Positions 1 through 5,789 of a DNA stretch of 6,474 bases are shown here, piece by piece. The notes under the pieces are model-generated. The model saw nothing but the letters and a program-made list of their open reading frames with translations, was not told where the DNA came from and did no database searches. This DNA is from Gammaproteobacteria bacterium. Its GTDB lineage: Bacteria > Pseudomonadota > Gammaproteobacteria > HK1. Every line of letters begins with the position of its first letter. The first letter of the stretch is position 1. Position numbers and translations under genes: made by a program. Location: positions 1-6,474 of the forward strand of contig JAJECB010000326.1 of the NCBI GenBank assembly GCA_022822245.1, given 5' to 3'.

Positions 1-1
1 C

Positions 2-136
2 CGCACCCGAAAGTACGCCGAGGCCTATTGCCGAATCTCAAGCTATCTCCAATCCATGGCCCACCAGGGTTACAACCCGCTGGTGGCCGTTCAGATCGCT
101 CTCGCAGGGCGCGCCGTCGATAACTTGCCCGAGTAG
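2..136 (+). CDS. IS66-family transposase, C-terminal fragment (5' end outside window)
   Basis: This is the last 44 codons of a transposase running in from the left edge and ending with TAG at 134-136. The visible peptide has the pattern RKYAEAYCRISSYL, then a short helix, then GYNPLVAVQIALAG and a short tail. This resembles the C-terminal helical segment of IS66-type transposases of the single-gene kind, where a 'G.N.L.A...AL.G' pattern is common. The catalytic DDE residues would lie upstream, off the window, so activity cannot be judged. The frame is uninterrupted as far as it can be seen, which fits a recent, possibly intact element. The stop codon lies almost inside the terminal repeat, as is usual for this family. 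Alternative: another transposase family with a similar helical tail. Confidence 0.65.
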   Translation, partial: RTRKYAEAYCRISSYLQSMAHQGYNPLVAVQIALAGRAVDNLPE

Positions 137-3100
137 TTACCGTTGGGCACCGCAACCGGCACCCACCACCCGAACGAGGGTTGTGCCGTCCACAAGCCCG
201 TCAATCTTCCGCTCACCGTATTGAGACGCATGGGAACCAAGAGGTGGCTTCGCTGTGCCCGGTACCGGTCTGCCAGATTCCGCTTTGCTTCCCTGGGCCG
301 ATACCAAACATCAGGCTCTCCGAGCAAGGTTCTCCTCAGAACTCCGCTGACTGAGTGGAAACCCGGAATTGCCTCTGCCTGGTCTCCATCGCAAACCTCG
401 TAGGCGTCCTGGATGCGCTGGCCCGCGGGGCCGATCCGATACCGTAGCCCGGCAGGCTCCAACAGCGCACTGCGCTCCAACTCCCATCCGGCTTGCGCGA
501 GCGCGCCGTCGAACCACTGAACCGGAGTCCAATCCCCATCGCACACGCGGTCCGCGGGCCAATGGAGCACACTGCCCCAACGGCCGAGATCGCCGGAGAC
601 GATAGCATCCGCAGCCTCGACCGCCTGGTCGGCGTTAGTCGGCATGATTCGGAGCGAGATGAACGCCGTCGGCAGTCGCTCCCCATGCGGGCGGCGTCGA
701 CAGACAAGCAGGCATTCGTGGATGCTGGTGTTCTCAGAGAAGTTGATTCGTCTCGGATCGTGCGTCGTCACGATCCGTTCGACGTGGAAGCGCTCGGCGA
801 GAAACCGGCGTTCATTCACACCCGATGCCCCTGTGCAGGCGGTGGCCGGAATCACCTTCGCCAGCACGCCCCGCTCGGTTCGCAATAGCTGGTCGGCGAG
901 CGGTGTGAAGAACGTTCGGATGCTGTTGGTGGTGATGACCCGCCCTGCCGCTTGATCGCGCGCCAGGAGCCGGTCCCGAATATTGAGCTCGTGTCGCTGC
1001 ATGGCCTTGATGGCCTCGGTGCCGAACTTTCGACTGCGCTTCCGGTTGTCGGTAAACGGCGCGTTCATGATCACTGCGTCAAGATCGTGCAAGGGAAACC
1101 GGATCTCTTCGCTCTCGTTGATCTGCGCCGCGTCGAGGGATTCGAGCGACCGTTGTGCCGCCGTCATCGAGTGTAAATCCAGCGCGTCGCCGGCTGCGGT
1201 GAGGACTTCAAGCGAGCCCGCCTTCGGCGAGTCGTCGCCCTGCGGGCCGTGAGGCATGGTGGCGAGGTTCATGCGCTCGTAATCGACGGTCGGTGCGCCG
1301 AGGGTCATGTTGCATGCTGCGAGCTGAACGCCGTGCTGATTGATGTCGAGCCCGCAGAGGACATTCTCCACGAGACGCTTGTGCAGAACGTTTCGGCCCT
1401 TCTCATTCATCTCCCTCGACTCGGCGACCCGGGACTTGATGATCTGAAGGGTCGCCATGAGCAGCGTGCCGGTTCCGCACGCGGGGTCGATGATCCGGAG
1501 TCTCGTCACTGCCTCCGAGTCGGACCAGTCGATCAGTTCGCGCGTGAACGCAAGTCGCGCCAGCAGGACCGCCGACAGGTTGTTCGTGTAGAAGGCCCCG
1601 TCACTCTTCGCCGAGCCGAGGATGCGGTGGTAGAGGGGTCCCGCGTGGTCGTAGCCGAGATCGCTCAAAGAGTCGGCGACGCGGTTGGCGCACTCGGCGA
1701 CCATGCGGATGGCGTCGTCGATCGCCTTGCCTTCGCACAACGCTCCCAGAACCGCGAGCGCGGGACGGAATACCGGCGCGTAGTCCTTCTCGAGGATCGC
1801 CTCCCACGCGACTTCCAACACCTCTCTGGGGTGTTTCGCGCCTGCAACCTTGTCGAGCCGCACGATGGTCCTCATCTCCGGCTCGTCGCGCAGCCGGCGC
1901 TGAAGGAGGCAGGCGTTGCAGAGCATGAGCGCGGCGACCGTGCAAATCCCCCTCGCGCCGCCGTCATCCTCCGGCACGAGGTCGAGCGCCTCCGCGAGCG
2001 GGCCTTCCATCGCTTCATCCTGCAGCACCGCGCTCGCGCGTCTGACGGCATCGGCGATTTCGTCGGCGACGAGCTGGCCGGGCTTGCCGAGGCCCGACGC
2101 CGCCGCGACATGGGCGTAAATTCCCTGCTCGGCCTCCTTCAGGTCGAGCTCGCGCTGGATGTGCTCGCCTTGGGTCTCGCGGGCCGCGCCGCCAGCCGAA
2201 TCCCCCGGCGCCTTCTCCTTGGCCTGTTCGTAGACCTTGATGAAGTTGGCGGGCGACTCCGCAAGGCGTCCGTCATGGGCCTGGAGCGCCCGCAGCACCC
2301 GCCCGACGGTCCTGTAGCCCTCCGTTCCCCGCTCGAGCGCAGCCGCGACATCCCTGCCCGGCTCGACGACGACGGGAATGATGATGTAGCCGAAGCGCTT
2401 GCCCGGTGCCTTCCTCATGACGCGTCCGACGGCCTGGACGACATCGACCTGACTGTCCCGGGGGTCGAGGAAGGCAACGGCGTCGAGGGACGGCACGTCG
2501 ACGCCCTCGGTGAAGAGCTTGACGTTGCAGACTACCCGGCACTCGCCGTCGGCGTCGGCATGGGCCAGCGCCCGCAGTTCCTGGTTGCGCTGAAGGGCAC
2601 TCGCGGACGCATCGAGGTGTCGGGCGACTACCTTCATTGCTCGCCCGGTCTGCATTCGCCGCGTGGTGGCCCTCAGGACCTCGCTCTCCATGAGCGCATC
2701 CGCATACCACTTCGAGCGCAGAATGCTGTTGGCGAATGCCATGGTGCGAGGGAGCTTCCCCGGCTGCTCCAGGGACTTGCCCTCGGTCACCCCGTTCACC
2801 GCCAGTGAAACGCCGAGCACGCGCGTCATATCGTTGGTGGTCGGGGCCTGCTTGCGTGTCGACGATTGATCGAGCCCTTCCAGTCGCCGCCGCAATCCCG
2901 GCGTCACGCTTCCCTCGCTGACGCCGAGAACGATCACCCGGTAGTCGGAGAGCATTGCGTGGTCCACCGCCTTGGCGAACGGAAGCCGGTGCAGCTCCGG
3001 CCCGTAGGTCGCGTAGTCGCCCATGTCGACCACGGCGATCCCCTGTTCGGCGAGCTTGCTCTTGGACCGCTCGGTGTAAAGCCGTGGAGTCGCCGTCATG

Positions 3101-4188
3101 TAGAGGCGCTTGCGGGCTTGCAGGCGCGCGTCGTCGTGAAACTCCTGGAAATCGACCTTCCGGTCGCCGGTCGGTCTGCGACCCTCCAGCACTGCACCGG
3201 TCGTGCGATGCGCTTCGTCGGCGATGGCCAGATCGAACGCCGGTGCGCCATGAAGCTCCTGAGCCTCGGTCACCCGTCCCAAGGAATGGTACGTGCAGAA
3301 AACGACACGGGTGCGGGCGTCGCCGCTGGCATAGAGCGAACGCGCAATCTCGACCGGGTCCGTCGTCACGGGGCATTCAAGTTCGGAGACTCGGATGTCC
3401 TCGTTCTCGTTGCGTCCGCCGGCCGTCGGATCGGAGCACACGACGATGCACTCAAGCCTGCGCGTCGTCTGCCGGAGCCACTCGCGCCGCGCCTGCGAGA
3501 CGAGTGCGATGGTCGGAGCGGCGAAGAGAATGCGCTGCCCGTCCCCGACGATCTGCTCGGCGATGCGAAGGGAGGTGAACGTCTTGCCGGTGCCGCAGGC
3601 CATGATGAGGCGTCCCCGGTCGTGGTGGACAAGCCCGGTGACGGCATCTTCGATTGCATCGGACTGAAGCGGCCACGGCTCTTGCACCGGGCGCTTCGCG
3701 TGCTGCTCCTCGATCTGAACATCAAGATGCTGCCTGAAGTCGATCTGCTTGATCTCGGGATTGGCGTTCTGAATCGCGCGTTCCGCGTTCGGTCCCCATC
3801 TGCAGGTCGCCACGATCCACCGCAGGCGGAAGACCGCCTGTTGGGAGCCGCCGAGGAACTTGTCGATCCCGCCCTTGCCCAGCACATGTCGGTCGTCGTA
3901 GCACTTGCACTGGATGGCGACCCACTCGCCCGAAGGCCGCCGCGCAACGAGATCGATTCCGATGTCGCGTCCGTCGAGCCCGGTCAGTGCCTCGCGCTCG
4001 GGCCACTCGGGCCAGCGCCAGATCCCGTCGATCTCGAACTCGGGCTGCTGAAGCGCGACCCGCATGAACAGCTGCTCGAACCAGCGTCCCTTCTCGGACT
4101 CGTCACGGCTCTCCTTGCGGATGCGGTCGAGGATGACGCGCGCGCTTGGCCTTCCCGCGAGGTCGAGGCTCATCTGTGCCGCCGTCAT
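91..4188 (-). CDS. Single-chain Type ISP-like restriction-modification enzyme, 3' end truncated by an IS element
   Basis: One polypeptide of 1365 residues, numbered here from the ATG at 4188, combines restriction and modification. An Mrr-type nuclease covers about 25-150, with GID79 and QCK95 as the D...QxK catalytic pattern. An SF2 helicase/translocase follows: Q175, Walker A CGTGKT at 198-203, DEAH 324-327, TATP 365-368, TEGVDVP 560-566 and QAVGRVMRK 585-593. A mainly helical coupler spans about 650-860. An N6-adenine methyltransferase follows: motif X FYT near 866, motif I DPACGTG 901-907, GLDIN 946-950, and motif IV NAPF 1042-1045, where the usual form is NPPF/Y. The region from about 1110 on should be target recognition. 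This is the LlaBIII-type order (nuclease, ATPase, coupler, methyltransferase, recognition). Such an enzyme would methylate one DNA strand and cleave after ATP-driven translocation. The last 16 residues are encoded by the IS66 end, so an estimated 100-250 native residues are missing. The start is chosen because upstream codons to a TTG at 4296 look non-conserved. Neither ATG 4188 nor ATG 4173 has a clear ribosome binding site. Confidence 0.85.
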   Translation of the reverse strand: MTAAQMSLDLAGRPSARVILDRIRKESRDESEKGRWFEQLFMRVALQQPEFEIDGIWRWPEWPEREALTGLDGRDIGIDLVARRPSGEWVAIQCKCYDDRHVLGKGGIDKFLGGSQQAVFRLRWIVATCRWGPNAERAIQNANPEIKQIDFRQHLDVQIEEQHAKRPVQEPWPLQSDAIEDAVTGLVHHDRGRLIMACGTGKTFTSLRIAEQIVGDGQRILFAAPTIALVSQARREWLRQTTRRLECIVVCSDPTAGGRNENEDIRVSELECPVTTDPVEIARSLYASGDARTRVVFCTYHSLGRVTEAQELHGAPAFDLAIADEAHRTTGAVLEGRRPTGDRKVDFQEFHDDARLQARKRLYMTATPRLYTERSKSKLAEQGIAVVDMGDYATYGPELHRLPFAKAVDHAMLSDYRVIVLGVSEGSVTPGLRRRLEGLDQSSTRKQAPTTNDMTRVLGVSLAVNGVTEGKSLEQPGKLPRTMAFANSILRSKWYADALMESEVLRATTRRMQTGRAMKVVARHLDASASALQRNQELRALAHADADGECRVVCNVKLFTEGVDVPSLDAVAFLDPRDSQVDVVQAVGRVMRKAPGKRFGYIIIPVVVEPGRDVAAALERGTEGYRTVGRVLRALQAHDGRLAESPANFIKVYEQAKEKAPGDSAGGAARETQGEHIQRELDLKEAEQGIYAHVAAASGLGKPGQLVADEIADAVRRASAVLQDEAMEGPLAEALDLVPEDDGGARGICTVAALMLCNACLLQRRLRDEPEMRTIVRLDKVAGAKHPREVLEVAWEAILEKDYAPVFRPALAVLGALCEGKAIDDAIRMVAECANRVADSLSDLGYDHAGPLYHRILGSAKSDGAFYTNNLSAVLLARLAFTRELIDWSDSEAVTRLRIIDPACGTGTLLMATLQIIKSRVAESREMNEKGRNVLHKRLVENVLCGLDINQHGVQLAACNMTLGAPTVDYERMNLATMPHGPQGDDSPKAGSLEVLTAAGDALDLHSMTAAQRSLESLDAAQINESEEIRFPLHDLDAVIMNAPFTDNRKRSRKFGTEAIKAMQRHELNIRDRLLARDQAAGRVITTNSIRTFFTPLADQLLRTERGVLAKVIPATACTGASGVNERRFLAERFHVERIVTTHDPRRINFSENTSIHECLLVCRRRPHGERLPTAFISLRIMPTNADQAVEAADAIVSGDLGRWGSVLHWPADRVCDGDWTPVQWFDGALAQAGWELERSALLEPAGLRYRIGPAGQRIQDAYEVCDGDQAEAIPGFHSVSGVLRRTLLGEPDVWYRPREAKRNLADRYRAQRSHLLVPMRLNTVSGRLTGLWTAQPSFGWWVPVAVPNGNYSGKLSTARPARAI
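119..140. repeat. Probable right terminal inverted repeat of the IS66 element
   Basis: The outermost four bases (137-140, TTAC) give the GTAA tip seen in IS66-family ends. The inner limit of the repeat cannot be fixed because the matching left end is outside the window, so about 22 bases are given by analogy. The repeat contains the transposase stop codon at 134-136. Read on the minus strand it also supplies codons to the truncated restriction-modification gene. Confidence 0.5.
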
Positions 4189-4255
4189 GACAAGGACACC
4201 ATGCAGGAGGCGTGCTCCCCAGCGCTGCAATCCGGGCGTAGGAGGATGCGCACCC

Positions 4256-4378
4256 TCACGCCACGGTGCCCAGGCCGTTCGTCGCGACCAACACAAGCGG
4301 TCTCACCAGAGCTCCCCTCGGACGCTTCGTACCGTCTGGAGTGTATCGCTCGCGGTACGTGATTCTCGTCCCTGCCAT
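4256..4378 (-). CDS. Possible 40-residue hypothetical small protein between the TIR and restriction-modification genes
   Basis: An ATG at 4378 opens a 40-codon frame ending in TGA at 4256-4258, in the only sizeable gap of the window. The peptide begins MAGTRITYRERYTPDGTKRP and continues with a hydrophobic, valine- and leucine-rich segment of about 18 residues. I do not recognise it. It has no clear ribosome binding site. About 28 of 39 codons after the start end in G or C, which is unremarkable for this DNA. It does not overlap another convincing gene. It is more probably a chance frame in a regulatory region than a real gene, and it would overlap the inverted repeat at 4328-4359. Confidence 0.15.
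   Translation of the reverse strand: MAGTRITYRERYTPDGTKRPRGALVRPLVLVATNGLGTVA
4328..4359. promoter_or_regulatory. Spaced 7-bp inverted repeat upstream of the restriction-modification gene
   Basis: CGTACCG at 4328-4334 and CGGTACG at 4353-4359 form perfect inverted arms separated by 18 bases, so the half-sites are 25 bp apart. This is about 140-170 bases upstream of the ATG at 4188, in the non-coding gap after the TIR gene. On the minus strand a TACACT (4340-4345), a four-of-six match to a -10 box, lies between the arms, but there is no convincing -35. The layout could be an operator over a promoter for the restriction-modification gene. A chance repeat is equally possible at this length. Confidence 0.2.
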
Positions 4379-4410
4379 CAGTGCACCGGATGGCTCGGCA
4401 ACGGTCAAGG

Positions 4411-4447
4411 GCCACAGGTGACGTCAGCCACAGGTGACGTCAGCCAC
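4411..4447. repeat. 16-bp tandem repeat with two TGACGTCA palindromes at the TIR gene stop
   Basis: GCCACAGGTGACGTCA occurs at 4411-4426 and again, exactly, at 4427-4442. The first five bases of a third copy (GCCAC) follow at 4443-4447. Each full copy ends in the 8-bp palindrome TGACGTCA (4419-4426 and 4435-4442), so the two palindromes lie 16 bp apart. The repeat overlaps the TIR stop codon (TGA on the minus strand, 4440-4442), which lies within the second palindrome. Removing one copy would leave that stop in place. It could be a simple replication-slippage duplication, or a pair of binding sites upstream of the restriction-modification gene. Confidence 0.9.
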
Positions 4448-5384
4448 GGGCGATGCCTGCCTGCTGAAGAAATTCATCCCAGAGATGCGAAGCCGCGGCC
4501 TCCGGTGTCAGTCGTTCGTCGTCGTATCGTCCCATTCCAAACAGCGGACTGAGAAACAGCTCGTACTCGTCGGCATCAACGGTGAAGCCGCCGTTGGCCG
4601 TGCCAGGGGGTGCGTTCTCGGAGAACACGTAGCTGATATCCCCAAAACCAATCCCTCCCATGCGTCCATGAACGGTGATATGGGCGGTTCCGTGCTCACG
4701 TGCTCCGTTGACGATCGTACAGGTGAAGGAGGTGGCCGAGAGCGAGACGAAGCGCCCGCGCAAGCCTTCGATCGCGTCGATGTCCGCAATCCCTCGTGCG
4801 AAGCAGTCGCGCATCGTGGCAAAGGCCGACTCGCGGAACTCGCCACGGTCGATCTCGTCGAAGTCGCGCTGGATACGATACCGGCCAGGGGAGGGCTGGT
4901 GAGCTCGCGGCTGCGCCGCCTGCGCCTCTCGCACAGGGTCGAGAGGGACCGTCCCGACCTCCAGAATCCTACGCAGCTCCTGCACGACATCGAGGTAGGC
5001 CCGGTTCTCGTTCGGCCATTCGCTGACAGGTACTCCGTCCCGGGGAAGCGCCTTGAGGCTCCGAAGCGGGGTGCGTGTCCATTCACAGGGCTCGATGATG
5101 ATCGGAATCACTCTCGCCTCTTCGGCGCGATGACGCTCGAGGGCCCGCTGCATCTCTCGCTCCACGCAGTAGTCCGAAGCAAGGAAGTCGGGGCTCACCA
5201 GAAGCAGGAACAGCTCGGAAGACTCGAGCTGCACGGCAATGTCGGCATCGATCTCCGCACCGGCCAGGATGTCGCGGTCGAACCAAGCGTGGATGAGACC
5301 CTCGCGACGAAGCACCGCGAGATGGGTGTGCAGGCGTTCGAGCGCCGCGCCGTCCCTGTGCGAGTAGGAGATGAACGCATTCAC
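4440..5384 (-). CDS. TIR-domain protein with a distinct C-terminal domain, probable NAD-consuming defence effector
   Basis: A 314-residue protein starting with GTG at 5384. The TIR domain covers about 2-141. It opens with the classic NAFISYSHRDG strand and loop, continues with WFDRD (34-38) and a hydrophobic strand LFLLLVS (58-64), then SPDFLASDYCVERE (64-77). Glu75 sits where bacterial TIR enzymes carry the catalytic glutamate for NAD hydrolysis. The VIPIII strand (92-97) and a PVSEW segment (119-123) complete the fold. A Pro/Ala/Gln-rich linker (about 147-168) leads to a separate domain (about 170-308), with IEGLRGRF and an aromatic beta-rich stretch. I recall similar C-terminal segments on other bacterial TIR proteins but cannot name the family; it may be the sensing part. 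There is no signal peptide or membrane segment, so it is cytosolic. It follows the DUF2188 gene by 31 bases and is probably co-transcribed. The GTG start is chosen because the TIR fold begins there. The frame runs up to a GTG at 5519 but would overlap DUF2188. NADase activity is inferred, not shown. Confidence 0.88.
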   Translation of the reverse strand: MNAFISYSHRDGAALERLHTHLAVLRREGLIHAWFDRDILAGAEIDADIAVQLESSELFLLLVSPDFLASDYCVEREMQRALERHRAEEARVIPIIIEPCEWTRTPLRSLKALPRDGVPVSEWPNENRAYLDVVQELRRILEVGTVPLDPVREAQAAQPRAHQPSPGRYRIQRDFDEIDRGEFRESAFATMRDCFARGIADIDAIEGLRGRFVSLSATSFTCTIVNGAREHGTAHITVHGRMGGIGFGDISYVFSENAPPGTANGGFTVDADEYELFLSPLFGMGRYDDERLTPEAAASHLWDEFLQQAGIARG

Positions 5385-5415
5385 CGGAACGAGCACCGCC
5401 GCGGTGCCGCCGAGT

Positions 5416-5652
5416 CTAGTGCTTCCGGTCCCGCGGAGGATGGGGGTCGTTCCCGGGCGGCACCGTGTCGGAGTCGCGCCACCGGCCCTGTCGGTTCTGA
5501 ATCCGGACCTCGCCTCCACCGAGGTTTCGAACCGTCTGCTTGGCCGCCCGTTCGGCCTCGCGCTGCGTCGGGTGAACGCTGCCCGCGCGCTTGCCGCCCG
5601 GTGACTGCACGGCCCATCCCTTCGGGTGCTTGACGACGTAACGGTCCGGCAT
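5416..5652 (-). CDS. Small DUF2188 family protein
   Basis: A 78-residue protein of unknown function. The sequence opens MPDRYVVKHPKGWAVQSPGG, then has a helix with QREAERAAKQTVRNLGGGEV (30-49), a strand IQNRQGRWRD, and ends with DTVPPGNDPHPP and a short basic tail. This Y.V....GWAV, A...A, GGGEV.I....G...D.DT pattern is the DUF2188 signature, a small alpha/beta fold with no known biochemical role. The ATG at 5652 is well supported by AAGGAG on the minus strand (5659-5664) six bases upstream. A weak promoter-like pair, TAACAT (5681-5686) with TTCCAG (5705-5710) and an 18-base spacer, lies just above it. The gene ends 31 bases before the TIR start on the same strand, so it is probably the first gene of a two-gene unit. 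The frame runs on upstream into the repressor gene's shadow, but the ribosome binding site fixes the start. Confidence 0.85.
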   Translation of the reverse strand: MPDRYVVKHPKGWAVQSPGGKRAGSVHPTQREAERAAKQTVRNLGGGEVRIQNRQGRWRDSDTVPPGNDPHPPRDRKH

Positions 5653-5755
5653 TGCGCTCTCCTTCCGAGTCAATGGAGGAATGTTACCGCCCTTCCGCAC
5701 GATGCTGGAACGAAGACGGAGGTTCGTACGGCTCCGCGTCCCCGTGAACGAGTAG

Positions 5756-5776
5756 GCCGCTTCCGCCGCAAGCGGC
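5756..5776 (-). terminator. GC-rich hairpin after the S24 repressor gene, possible terminator
   Basis: GCCGCTT (5756-5762) and AAGCGGC (5770-5776) pair as a seven-base stem with a seven-base loop. The hairpin starts 14 bases past the repressor stop codon at 5790-5792. There is no run of U after it on the minus strand, so it is not a canonical Rho-independent terminator. It may only slow polymerase or be a chance GC-rich fold. It is the only candidate in the 137-base gap between the repressor and DUF2188. Confidence 0.3.
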
Positions 5777-5789
5777 GCTCCGCCCGCCC

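Larger units (their letters stand above)
1..140 (+). mobile_element. IS66-family insertion sequence, right end only
   Basis: The first 140 bases are the right-hand end of an insertion sequence whose remainder lies off the left edge. Two signs agree. A plus-strand frame open from the edge ends in a transposase-like C-terminus at 134-136. The DNA then stops four bases later in TTAC (137-140), so the end reads GTAACTACTCGGGC when taken inward from the tip. Terminal repeats beginning GTAA, with the transposase stop just inside the end, are typical of the IS66 family, which usually makes 8-bp target duplications. If so, CGTTGGGC (141-148) is the candidate duplicated target and should recur at the unseen left end. 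On the other side of 140/141 the minus-strand restriction-modification frame begins, so the element sits inside that gene. The family assignment rests on pattern recognition, not on a search. Confidence 0.75.

Noticed and set aside
143..403. Plus-strand frame starting just beside the insertion-sequence end
   Set aside because: It is antisense to the recognition region of the restriction-modification gene and begins by chance after the junction; no domain is visible.
1249..2808. Long plus-strand open frame of 519 codons
   Set aside because: It lies wholly antisense to the helicase-methyltransferase gene, whose motifs are unmistakable. Its peptide is Arg/Asp/Val-rich with no recognisable domain, as expected of an antisense shadow in high-GC DNA.
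4189..4296. N-terminal extension of the restriction-modification protein to a TTG at 4296
   Set aside because: The 36 extra residues are Trp/Arg/Pro-rich and unlike the usual start of such enzymes, and the TTG has no ribosome binding site. The ATG at 4188 precedes the expected N-terminal helix.
2866..4362. Long plus-strand open frame of 498 codons
   Set aside because: It is antisense to the nuclease and helicase domains, has no motifs, and has a composition typical of GC-driven shadows.
5385..5519. Upstream extension of the TIR protein to a GTG at 5519
   Set aside because: It would overlap most of the last half of the DUF2188 gene in another frame, and the added residues look like low-complexity out-of-frame translation.
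4434..5633. Plus-strand open frame of 399 codons opposite the TIR and DUF2188 genes
   Set aside because: It crosses two well-supported minus-strand genes and has no domain-like pattern.
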